Position numbers and translations under genes: made by a program. The notes beneath the pieces are model-generated. The model saw only the letters and a program-made list of their open reading frames with translations, made no database searches and was not told the origin of the DNA. 6,056 nucleotides of DNA. Origin: Planctomycetota bacterium. GTDB taxonomy: Bacteria; Planctomycetota; Planctomycetia; Pirellulales; Thermoguttaceae. The stretch is from the NCBI GenBank assembly GCA_023397045.1, contig JAEWUR010000218.1, positions 1 to 6,056 on the forward strand, written 5' to 3'. Shown here one piece after another: positions 1 to 5,748 of the stretch. Each line of letters begins with the position of its first letter. Position 1 is the stretch's first letter.

Positions 1-6
1 TATCGC

Positions 7-45
7 CGACGGCCACACCGTCGCGCGACACCCGGCAAGGTGTCG
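7..45. repeat. Two tandem small hairpins at the window start
   Basis: Two inverted repeats sit side by side. The first pairs CGACGG (7-12) with CCGTCG (18-23) around a 5-base loop. The second pairs CGACACC (26-32) with GGTGTCG (39-45) around a 6-base loop. No T-run follows on the plus strand (the next bases are GGCCTATGTAAAAAA), so a classical intrinsic terminator is not supported. They may be the 3' end of an upstream gene's untranslated region or part of a dispersed repeat. The GACAC/GTGTC stem core recurs after the large gene at 5254-5270. The remaining bases up to the first gene (46-222) show no convincing gene or promoter. Confidence 0.5.
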
Positions 46-222
46 GGCCTATGTAAAAAACGGGCTGCCATCTTTCCTATGTACCGCATTTTACCCTCTC
101 GGAATCTTGCTGAAACTTCACGCAGGCCAATGGCCCGGTTCGGCCGATGAGAGAGGAAGAGACGATGCGCGTCCGGTGCGCGAACCGGTCCAACGCGCCG
201 ACCGATAACCTTTCAGCTCTGC

Positions 223-1245
223 GTGAAAATCATGGCGAAAATCACGTTTTCCTTGGTCTGCGGAATCCTCCTGGTCGCGGGGAACTCAACGACTTGGGCC
301 GAGGCCGTGCCCGAACTGGCCGCTAGCCGGGTCATCCAGTTGGCCCCGCCAAACACCACCGACGAAACCCCGGTCATCTCCGGTGTGGCAATCGGACCCG
401 AGGGAAAACTGCTGGCCACCGTCGGCGACGACCATTTCGTTCGGGTGTTCGATGCCGAGACGGGCAAGGTCGCCTATCTCTGGAAGTCGCACACCGATTG
501 GGTCAAATCGTCGGTGTTTCGACCCGACGGCCTGCAACTGGCCACCGCGGGCGATGACCGGCGCATCCAACTCTGGGACGTCGCCCCGCAAGCCAAACCG
601 CGTCCATTCTCCCAACAAGATCAAGTTGTGTTCACCTTGGCCTATAGCCCCGACGGAAAAATGCTCGCCTCGGCCGGCTTCGACGACAAGGTGCAACTCT
701 ACGACGCCGAAACCGGCCGACTGATCCGCGAACTGACCGCCCCGGGCCGCGATATCCGCGCCGTCTGCTTCTCGCCCGACGGAACGAAGCTCGCCGCCGC
801 CGGACGATCCGGCGCGCTCCGCATCTGGGAAGCCGCTACCGGTCGCGATGTCGCCAACGTCCAGGTCTCCACGCGACGAATCAACGCCTTGGCCTTTTCA
901 CCCGATGGAAAATTGCTGGCTGCCGGCGGTCTGCAACGCGTCGTCCGACTGCTCGACGCGTCGACGGGCAAGCCCATCGCCGATCTGCCCGAGCGGCCCG
1001 AAGAAGTCATGACGCTATGTTTCTGCGGTTCCGATCTTCTCGCCTCGGGTGGAAGCGGCAACGTGATTCATCTCTGGGACGTGCCCTCGCGGCAGGAGCG
1101 GCACCGTCTGGTCGGCCACACCGGCTCGATCACGACGTTGACGTTCTACCCCAGCGCCGGAACGCTGATTTCCGGCAGCTACGACACCACCGTCCGCCTG
1201 TGGGACGTCGCCTCGCCGGATCGCGAAAAGATCACCCAACGTTAA
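223..1245 (+). CDS. Secreted seven-bladed WD40 repeat protein
   Basis: This 340-residue protein is essentially one beta-propeller behind a signal peptide. Residues 4-24 form a short basic start and a hydrophobic stretch (FSLVCGILLVAG). A likely signal peptidase I site is AEA|VP after residue 28, so the protein probably acts in the periplasm or outside the cell. Seven WD40 repeats follow at about residues 51-90, 91-131, 133-175, 176-216, 218-258, 260-299 and 300-331. Most carry the F/Y-SPDG-K-LA-(S/A)-G-D core and a WD-like end (RVFDAETG, IQLWDV, VQLYDAETG, LRIWEAATG, VRLLDASTG, IHLWDV, VRLWDV). Seven blades make a closed propeller with no catalytic domain, so the expected role is a protein-binding scaffold; partner unknown. 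The GTG at 223 and the ATG at 232 (residue 4) are the only sensible starts; neither has a Shine-Dalgarno site, and 232 gives an equally good signal peptide. Planctomycetes often fuse such propellers to cytochrome c-like or protease domains; this one is free-standing. Confidence 0.93.
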   Translation: MKIMAKITFSLVCGILLVAGNSTTWAEAVPELAASRVIQLAPPNTTDETPVISGVAIGPEGKLLATVGDDHFVRVFDAETGKVAYLWKSHTDWVKSSVFRPDGLQLATAGDDRRIQLWDVAPQAKPRPFSQQDQVVFTLAYSPDGKMLASAGFDDKVQLYDAETGRLIRELTAPGRDIRAVCFSPDGTKLAAAGRSGALRIWEAATGRDVANVQVSTRRINALAFSPDGKLLAAGGLQRVVRLLDASTGKPIADLPERPEEVMTLCFCGSDLLASGGSGNVIHLWDVPSRQERHRLVGHTGSITTLTFYPSAGTLISGSYDTTVRLWDVASPDREKITQR

Positions 1246-1280
1246 AAAGTTTCGCGGCCGTCGGCATGGCGGCCCTTCAA

Positions 1281-1286
1281 TACAAT
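1281..1286 (+). promoter_or_regulatory. Possible -10 box upstream of the large surface protein
   Basis: TACAAT matches the sigma-70 -10 consensus TATAAT at five of six positions and lies 41 bp upstream of the GTG at 1322. No recognisable -35 hexamer is found 15-18 bp upstream (the sequence there is CCGTCGGC). It may be chance, or a promoter needing an activator or another sigma factor. If it is not used, the large gene would be read through from the WD40 gene, which ends 76 bp upstream on the same strand. Confidence 0.25.
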
Positions 1287-1311
1287 ACGACTCGGAGCAA
1301 AGAATCAACAC

Positions 1312-1316
1312 GGAGG
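1312..1316 (+). promoter_or_regulatory. Strong ribosome binding site fixing the GTG start
   Basis: GGAGG stands five bases before the GTG at 1322. It decides the start of the large gene: no in-frame ATG, GTG or TTG lies between 1268 and 1322, and the next in-frame ATG (residue 36) would cut off the basic leader in front of the MEPRQLLS motif. An overlapping ATG at 1320 is in another frame and opens only a shadow frame. Neither the WD40 gene nor the epimerase has a comparable site. Confidence 0.8.
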
Positions 1317-1321
1317 TTGAT

Positions 1322-4300
1322 GTGGGCCTTTTTCATCGAATACACCAGAAACACGTCGCTCCTCGTCCTCACCATAAGACCGGCACGACCGGACGGCCTC
1401 GGCTTCGCATCTGCCGATTCGAGCAGATGGAGCCGCGCCAGCTTCTCTCGGTCACGCCCTCGCCCATCCACGTGGGCGCCACCTACTTCGAGGACTCGAA
1501 CCAAGAGGACACGTCGAGCCTGCTGAAAATCAACGGAGCCGTGACCGACACCGAAGTGGCCGACATCTTCGAGGTCACTTTCAACGGCGGCGCCAACGGC
1601 ACGACGCTCGATCGCGTCGTCATCAACACCAACGGCGATACGTTCTTCGACACGGCCGACAAGGGAACCGGCGACTCCCTGCCGTTCAAAATCCTCGACC
1701 AGACCGGCTTCGAGATCGATTGGGCCAATTCGCAACTTCCCGCCGACGGCGGCACGCAATTGATCCTCTGCTTCAAAAACTTCACGGCCGGCGACCGGCT
1801 CGTCTTCACGATCGACGTCGACGAACGCGGCCCGACCGCCGTCGCCGAAGGCGGCGAGTTCGGCATCCCCGATAACTACGAAGGCGACATCGGCGCGAAG
1901 GCGACCGTTCAGGCCAGCTTCACCGCCCCGGGCATGCAGGTGCTTAACACCGCCGCCTACCACTTCTACGATACCTACGCCTTCTCCGATTCGCTGAAAA
2001 AAGAGCTGCCCGACAACAACATGACCAACGATATCTCGAAGGTCTACCTGCCATCGCAATGCTCGGCCGGAAAGGTCTACACGGCAGGCGCCGAAGGCAC
2101 GCCGCAACAGATCCCGCTGGTCGAGATCAGCGGATACGTCTACTTCGACGTCAACAATGACGGTGTGCGCAACACAGCCGCCGGCAGCCTCGAAGTCGGC
2201 ATCGGCGGCGTCAGCATCTCGCTGTACGACCAGGCCGGCAATTCCGTCCAACTGCTCAACTCGCTGGGCCAGGCCTCCGGCTCTTCGGTCACCACCAACG
2301 CCAACGGCTACTACCACTGCTACGTCACCGCAGGCACCTACCGCATCGTCGAGGGCCCAGAAGCCGTGACGCTCGGCTACATCGATGGCCTCGACACCCC
2401 CGGCGCGATCAACGGCGTCGCCGACTCAATCGCCGCGGCGGTCAACCCGGGCGATCGCATCAACCAGGTCACGCTCGTCGCCGGCGACGTCGGCACCGAA
2501 TACAACTTCGGCGAAATCAAGCTCGCCGAACTCAGCGGCCACGTCTACCACGACGCCAACAACGACGGCATTCGCGACTTCTACGGCGAAGACGGCATCG
2601 ATAACGTTCACATCGTCGTCGTCAACCTGACGACCCAGCAAACCTACGACGCCTACACCGACGCCGACGGCTACTGGTCCGTCACCGGCTTGATGCCCGG
2701 CCAATACAAAGTCACCGAGTATCAGCCCGACGAGTATTTCGACGGCAAAGACAAGGCCGGCGTGCCCAACGGCGGCACCGTCCACAACGGCGAGCAGTAC
2801 GACGTCATCGACGGGTTCCAACTACTCTCCGGCGACATCGGCATGGACTACGACTTCGGCGAACTGAAGCCGGGCTGCATCAGCGGCTACGTCTACGTCG
2901 ACGCCAACAACAACGGCGTCTACGACGAAGGCGAAACGCCCATCCCAGGCGCGGCGTTGGTCCTGCTCGACGCCAACGGCAACCAGGTCGAAACCAAGCA
3001 GACCGACGAATCCGGATTCTATCGCTTCTGTGGTCTCCGGCCCGGCGAATACTCGATCCGCGAAACGCAGCCCGACGGATACTACGACGGCACCGATCGC
3101 GAAGGTTCGGCCGGCGGTTTCGCCAACAATCCCGGCGACCTGATCGACTCGATCCCGTTGGGCAGCGGCGTGAAGGCCACCGACTATAACTTCGGCGAGC
3201 TTGCGCCCGCCAGCATCCGCGGCCGCGTGTTCGTCGACCTCAACGACAACGACGCCTACGATTCGTTCGAGCAACTGCTCTCCGGCGTCGAGATCTACCT
3301 GCTCGACGGTTCCGGAAACCGTATCGCAACCACAACGACCGCCGCCGACGGCGCCTATGAATTTACCAATCTGAAGCCGGGCACTTACGGCGTCCAGGAA
3401 AACCTGACGCCAAGCTACCTCGAAGGCGGAAACCAAAAGGGAAGCCTCGGCGGCACGCTCAACGCGCCCAACCAAATCCTCGCCATCTCCTTGCCCCAGG
3501 GCGCCAACGGCGTCAACTACGACTTCTGGGAAGTCCAACTCACGATCATCGCCGGCCGCGTCTTCCAGGACGGTCCGACGATCAACATCAAAGAGGGCGA
3601 TCCGGAACCGAACATCCCATCGCTGCGCGACGGCCTGTGGACGTCCGACGACACGCCGCTGGCCGGCATCACGCTCATCCTGTGCGATGGCACCGGCATG
3701 CCGCTGGAATACGAAGGCGGGATGATCACCACCCAGACCCTGGCCGACGGCACCTATCAATTCATCCTGAACGATTACCAACTCTACTACGCCGACAACT
3801 TCACGATCCGACAACTGCGGCCCACCGGATACACCCCCGGCATCACCACGGTCGGCTCGAACAACGGCATGGTCGTCAATAAATACCATAACCTGACGCT
3901 CTCCGAGGCAGGTGAATTGAATCTCATTGTGGATCCCCTCGGCGTCAACGGGTTTGACCTGACCGGTATGCTCAGTGCCTCCATTGCGAACGTCTACGTC
4001 AACCCGGGCGATCACGCCGTCAACTACAACTTCAGCGAAGTGGTGATCCAAGAGGTTCCGGTCGATCCGAAAAACCCGACGCCGCTGCCCAATCCGACTC
4101 CGACGCCTCCGCTGTCGCCTCCGACGGCGCTGCCTTTCGGCGAATACCGGTCGATCGGCCTGCCGTATGTCATTTCCCAGACCATCACGCCCTTGATGGC
4201 CGGTGGATCCGGCGGACCCGGCGGATATTCCTGGCACCTGAGCATCATCAACGGCGGCCAGCCGCGCAGCATCATCACCGGCGACCGCTTCACCCAATAT

Positions 4301-5236
4301 CCGCAAAGCACGCTGTTCGATCCCGTCTCGTGGAGCGGCGCCAAGGTGGACCAATCGCAGTTCATCCTGGCCGACGAAGACGGCATGCCCGTCAAGACGA
4401 TACGGTTCGGCATGAACGGCGCCGCGCCCGTTAGCGGCGACTGGAACGGCGATGGCATGACGCAGGTCGGCGTCTTCATCGACGGCCTGTGGTTCCTCGA
4501 CCTCAACGGCGACGGCGTCTGGGACGAGGCTGATCTCTGGGTGAAACTCGGCAAGAAGGGCGACCAGCCCGTCAGCGGCGACTGGGACGGCGACGGCAAG
4601 ACCGATATCGGCATCTACGGCCCCGCCTGGATCGGCGATCTGAAGGCGGTCTCGGTCGAGCCCGGCCTGCCTGACGCGCAGAATCCGCCCAGCATGGGCC
4701 GGCCGAAAAACGTCCCGCCCGACGCCGCCGAGGCCGCCGTCGGCTGGCGCACCCTGAAACGAGGCAACGCCGGCAAGATGCGCTCCGATGTGATCGATCA
4801 CGTCTTCCAATACGGCTCGAAGGGCGATCGCGCCATCAGCGGCGATTGGAACGGCGACGGAATCCGTTCGGTCGGCATCTTCCGAAACGGCGTCTGGTTC
4901 CTCGACGTCGATGGCAACGGAAAATGGACCGATGCCGACGTCGCGGTCGAATTCGGCAAGGCCGGCGACATCCCGGTCGTCGGCGATTGGACCGGCGACG
5001 GCGCCGACAAGCTCGGCGTCTATCGCAACGGCACGTTCTACCTCGACACCAACAACGACCACCTGCTCGACGCCACCGACAAGGTGTTCCAACTCGGTCA
5101 GGCCGGCGATCTGCCGATCGTGGGCGATTGGAGCGGCGACGGGGTCGATAAGGTGGGCATCTACCAACAGAACGCCCCCATCGAGCAGCAAACCGCCACA
5201 CAGAGCAACGCGGCCTCGGCATCCTCGGCAAAATAG
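1322..5236 (+). CDS. LEPR-XLL / SdrD B-like / FG-GAP-like modular surface protein
   Basis: This 1304-residue protein is not enzymatic in any recognisable part; it looks like an extracellular structural or adhesive protein. Residues 1-32 are basic and His/Arg-rich without a classical hydrophobic signal peptide. Residues 33-43 (FEQMEPRQLLS) match the planctomycete LEPR-XLL motif found at the N-termini of large exported proteins. Residues 45-265 are an unassigned beta-rich domain. Five SdrD B-like modules follow: 267-397, 402-514, 518-627, 630-738 and a divergent, enlarged 741-907. Each typically opens with a SGxVYxDxNNDG calcium loop and ends in YNFGE. Residues 911-938 are a proline-rich linker (12 prolines). 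Residues 1011-1281 hold five GDW-x-GDG motifs (at 1039, 1086, 1174, 1221, 1268) of FG-GAP/VCBS type, with dockerin-like DxNxDG loops at 1060, 1195 and 1242. The tail is Gln/Ala/Ser-rich. No LPXTG, PEP-CTERM or transmembrane anchor is visible, so its attachment is unknown. The product class is secure; the function is inferred. Confidence 0.93.
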   Translation: MGLFHRIHQKHVAPRPHHKTGTTGRPRLRICRFEQMEPRQLLSVTPSPIHVGATYFEDSNQEDTSSLLKINGAVTDTEVADIFEVTFNGGANGTTLDRVVINTNGDTFFDTADKGTGDSLPFKILDQTGFEIDWANSQLPADGGTQLILCFKNFTAGDRLVFTIDVDERGPTAVAEGGEFGIPDNYEGDIGAKATVQASFTAPGMQVLNTAAYHFYDTYAFSDSLKKELPDNNMTNDISKVYLPSQCSAGKVYTAGAEGTPQQIPLVEISGYVYFDVNNDGVRNTAAGSLEVGIGGVSISLYDQAGNSVQLLNSLGQASGSSVTTNANGYYHCYVTAGTYRIVEGPEAVTLGYIDGLDTPGAINGVADSIAAAVNPGDRINQVTLVAGDVGTEYNFGEIKLAELSGHVYHDANNDGIRDFYGEDGIDNVHIVVVNLTTQQTYDAYTDADGYWSVTGLMPGQYKVTEYQPDEYFDGKDKAGVPNGGTVHNGEQYDVIDGFQLLSGDIGMDYDFGELKPGCISGYVYVDANNNGVYDEGETPIPGAALVLLDANGNQVETKQTDESGFYRFCGLRPGEYSIRETQPDGYYDGTDREGSAGGFANNPGDLIDSIPLGSGVKATDYNFGELAPASIRGRVFVDLNDNDAYDSFEQLLSGVEIYLLDGSGNRIATTTTAADGAYEFTNLKPGTYGVQENLTPSYLEGGNQKGSLGGTLNAPNQILAISLPQGANGVNYDFWEVQLTIIAGRVFQDGPTINIKEGDPEPNIPSLRDGLWTSDDTPLAGITLILCDGTGMPLEYEGGMITTQTLADGTYQFILNDYQLYYADNFTIRQLRPTGYTPGITTVGSNNGMVVNKYHNLTLSEAGELNLIVDPLGVNGFDLTGMLSASIANVYVNPGDHAVNYNFSEVVIQEVPVDPKNPTPLPNPTPTPPLSPPTALPFGEYRSIGLPYVISQTITPLMAGGSGGPGGYSWHLSIINGGQPRSIITGDRFTQYPQSTLFDPVSWSGAKVDQSQFILADEDGMPVKTIRFGMNGAAPVSGDWNGDGMTQVGVFIDGLWFLDLNGDGVWDEADLWVKLGKKGDQPVSGDWDGDGKTDIGIYGPAWIGDLKAVSVEPGLPDAQNPPSMGRPKNVPPDAAEAAVGWRTLKRGNAGKMRSDVIDHVFQYGSKGDRAISGDWNGDGIRSVGIFRNGVWFLDVDGNGKWTDADVAVEFGKAGDIPVVGDWTGDGADKLGVYRNGTFYLDTNNDHLLDATDKVFQLGQAGDLPIVGDWSGDGVDKVGIYQQNAPIEQQTATQSNAASASSAK
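2120..4042 (+). repeat. Array of five SdrD B-like modules (within the large CDS)
   Basis: Protein-level repeats cover residues 267-907. Units 2, 3 and 4 are 109-113 residues long and tightly packed. Unit 1 is 131 residues and unit 5 is 167. Shared marks are the opening GxVYxDxNNDG, a GxYxFxxLxPGxY-like middle (SGFYRFCGLRPGEY in unit 3), a YxDGxDxxGxxxG stretch, and a closing DYNFGE. The closing Phe-Gly-Glu is kept in units 1-3 and changed to FGE, FWE and FSE in units 3, 4 and 5 respectively. In Gram-positive SdrD these B repeats bind calcium and act as stiff spacers; the same spacer role is inferred here. Confidence 0.85.
4352..5164 (+). repeat. FG-GAP/VCBS-like GDWxGDG repeat array (within the large CDS)
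   Basis: Residues 1011-1281 repeat the pattern F-G-x-x-GD-x-P-V-x-GDW-x-GDG-x-x-x-x-G-V-(F/Y)-R-N-G-x-(W/F)-(F/Y)-LD-x-(N/D)-GDG. The GDW motifs are spaced 47, 88, 47 and 47 residues apart. The long gap holds a non-repeat stretch (about residues 1101-1160) in place of the WFLD half-repeat. The regular 47-residue period suggests beta-propeller-like or stacked beta blades, with calcium bound by Asp/Asn loops. Confidence 0.8.
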
Positions 5237-5253
5237 GGTGCGGTTGACCCCGC

Positions 5254-5270
5254 GACACGACGGACGTGTC
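5254..5270 (+). terminator. Short hairpin after the large gene, weak terminator candidate
   Basis: GACACG (5254-5259) pairs with CGTGTC (5265-5270) around the loop ACGGA, starting 18 bases after the TAG at 5234-5236. It could stop or stabilise the 3' end of the large transcript, but no T-run follows, so intrinsic termination is doubtful. Its stem core (GACAC/GTGTC) is the same as that of the second hairpin at the start of the window. Confidence 0.35.
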
Positions 5271-5278
5271 CCGCCAGG

Positions 5279-5393
5279 AGCCTGTTGGAAAAGTGTGCCA
5301 CTGGCTTTGCCAGTGCTGAACTCCCCCGTTCTCACGGCACTAACAGAGCCAGTGGCGATCAACTTTGCCTGAAATCGACTTTTTCAATAGGCT
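5279..5393. repeat. Nested inverted-repeat element, MITE-like
   Basis: A 115-bp non-coding element is bounded by 16-bp inverted repeats: AGCCTGTTGGAAAAGT (5279-5294) and ACTTTTTCAATAGGCT (5378-5393), 14 of 16 matching. Both mismatches would be G-U pairs in a plus-strand RNA. Inside lies a second inverted pair, GCCACTGGCTTTG (5297-5309) with CAGAGCCAGTGGC (5344-5356), 12 of 13 matching and again with one G-U. A competing local hairpin, CACTGGC-TTT-GCCAGTG (5299-5315), and an inner AGTGC/GCACT pair add further structure. There is no open frame of note and no obvious target-site duplication. The shape fits a MITE or a dispersed palindromic repeat mobilised in trans by a transposase. It lies just after the large gene and might also act in transcript 3' ends. 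Confidence 0.6.
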
Positions 5394-5466
5394 GCTATGC
5401 GAAAAATGCATCGCGACGCGATTGCTCGCGACCGGCGACATGGCACGGCTTTTTTGCCATTCACAG
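5394..5466 (+). other. Spacer with two minor hairpins
   Basis: No gene is seen here. TCGCGA occurs twice (5411-5416 and 5426-5431) and is self-complementary, so it can form a 6-bp stem with a 9-base loop. ATGGCA (5440-5445) pairs with TGCCAT (5455-5460) around a loop containing a T-run; because the T-run is in the loop and not after the stem, it is not a typical terminator on this strand. Confidence 0.3.
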
Positions 5467-5494
5467 TTGACTTTATTCATTCGACTGCAATAAT
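5467..5494 (+). promoter_or_regulatory. Sigma-70-type promoter with extended -10
   Basis: TTGACT (5467-5472, five of six to TTGACA) and AATAAT (5489-5494, five of six to TATAAT) are 16 bp apart. TGC directly before the -10 gives the extended -10 TGn element. Transcription would be expected to begin near 5501, at the foot of the first strong hairpin (5503-5563). The region is also locally AT-rich compared with its surroundings. No protein-coding frame starts close downstream; the nearest real gene is the epimerase at 5749, about 250 bases away. Confidence 0.55.
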
Positions 5495-5500
5495 GTCTAG

Positions 5501-5630
5501 TGGAGGGCGTCGGCGATCGACTGCTTGTGAGTGTGGAGCAGTCGGCAGTGTTCCGACGCCTTCGATTGCTCCCCCCGGTAGCGACCGCACCCCAATACGG
5601 AACGTTTGAGGTGCGGTTTGCTCATTTCTT
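5501..5630 (+). ncRNA. Candidate structured small RNA or leader RNA
   Basis: Bases following the promoter can fold into two strong hairpins. In the first, 5503-5513 (GAGGGCGTCGG) pairs with 5553-5563 (CCGACGCCTTC) over 11 bp with one G-U. It encloses an inner stem CGACTGCT (5518-5525) with AGCAGTCG (5537-5544), perfect over 8 bp, with an asymmetric internal loop (4 and 8 bases) and an 11-base apical loop. A C-rich linker (5569-5576) leads to the second hairpin (5584-5617) and a T-rich tail. I do not recognise it: it lacks the SRP RNA GGAAG/AGCAGCC core, 6S-like layout and any riboswitch core I know. It may be a free small RNA of about 120-130 nt, or the 5' leader of the epimerase transcript. 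Confidence 0.4.
5584..5630 (+). terminator. Long hairpin with T-rich tail, possible intrinsic terminator
   Basis: ACCGCACC (5584-5591) pairs perfectly with GGTGCGGT (5610-5617). The stem continues after one C/A mismatch as CAA/TTG and, past a bulged T, as ACG/CGT closed by a GAA triloop (5600-5602), about 14 pairs in total. The following TTGCTCATTTCTT is T-rich but interrupted, so termination could be partial. If it works, it would end the proposed small RNA and separate it from the epimerase. If it is weak, it could act as an attenuator in the epimerase leader. Confidence 0.45.
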
Positions 5631-5668
5631 GGCCAATCAATTCGCCTCCTCATCGGTTTGATCCGCGG

Positions 5669-5698
5669 TTGACAACATCGACCCAAGGCGACCATGAT
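5669..5698 (+). promoter_or_regulatory. Probable promoter of the epimerase gene
   Basis: A perfect TTGACA (5669-5674) is followed after 18 bp by CATGAT (5693-5698), four of six to TATAAT. The expected start site is near 5705, giving a leader of about 44 nt before the ATG at 5749. The -10 is weak, but position and the perfect -35 make this the best promoter for the downstream gene. Confidence 0.45.
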
Positions 5699-5748
5699 AT
5701 CGAGTTCGCGGTGTCGATTCCGTTTCTACCTCTCCTGTGTGGACCCTA

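Noticed and set aside
1..208. C-terminal end of an upstream gene in one of the open plus-strand frames
   Set aside because: Two frames stay open for 150-208 bases but give low-complexity Arg/Pro-rich peptides over hairpin sequence, with no motif. They cannot be supported from the window alone.
1017..1526. 169-residue plus-strand frame bridging the WD40 and large genes, with an internal ATG at 1320
   Set aside because: It overlaps both well-supported genes out of frame and is Arg/Ser-rich without a domain. The GGAGG site serves the GTG at 1322, which yields the MEPRQLLS protein.
1277..2317. 346-residue minus-strand frame
   Set aside because: It is a codon-bias shadow of the N-terminal part of the large protein and its ribosome binding region, with no recognisable motif.
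2822..5362. 846-residue open frame on the minus strand opposite the large gene
   Set aside because: Its translation is a monotonous Val/Ala/Asp/Gly/Arg mix without a domain. It mirrors the GC-rich codon pattern of the plus-strand gene, whose product has clear ordered modules.
5397..5609. 70-residue plus-strand frame in the intergenic region
   Set aside because: There is no ribosome binding site and no recognisable motif, and it runs across the promoter and hairpin region.
5501..5630. Signal recognition particle RNA, 6S RNA or a known riboswitch
   Set aside because: The conserved GGAAG/AGCAGCC core of SRP RNA, the long rod with central bubble of 6S RNA and the riboswitch cores I know are not present.
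5477..5695. 72-residue minus-strand frame in the intergenic region
   Set aside because: Its Arg/Pro-rich product has no similarity I recognise, and it covers strongly palindromic DNA that is better explained as RNA structure.
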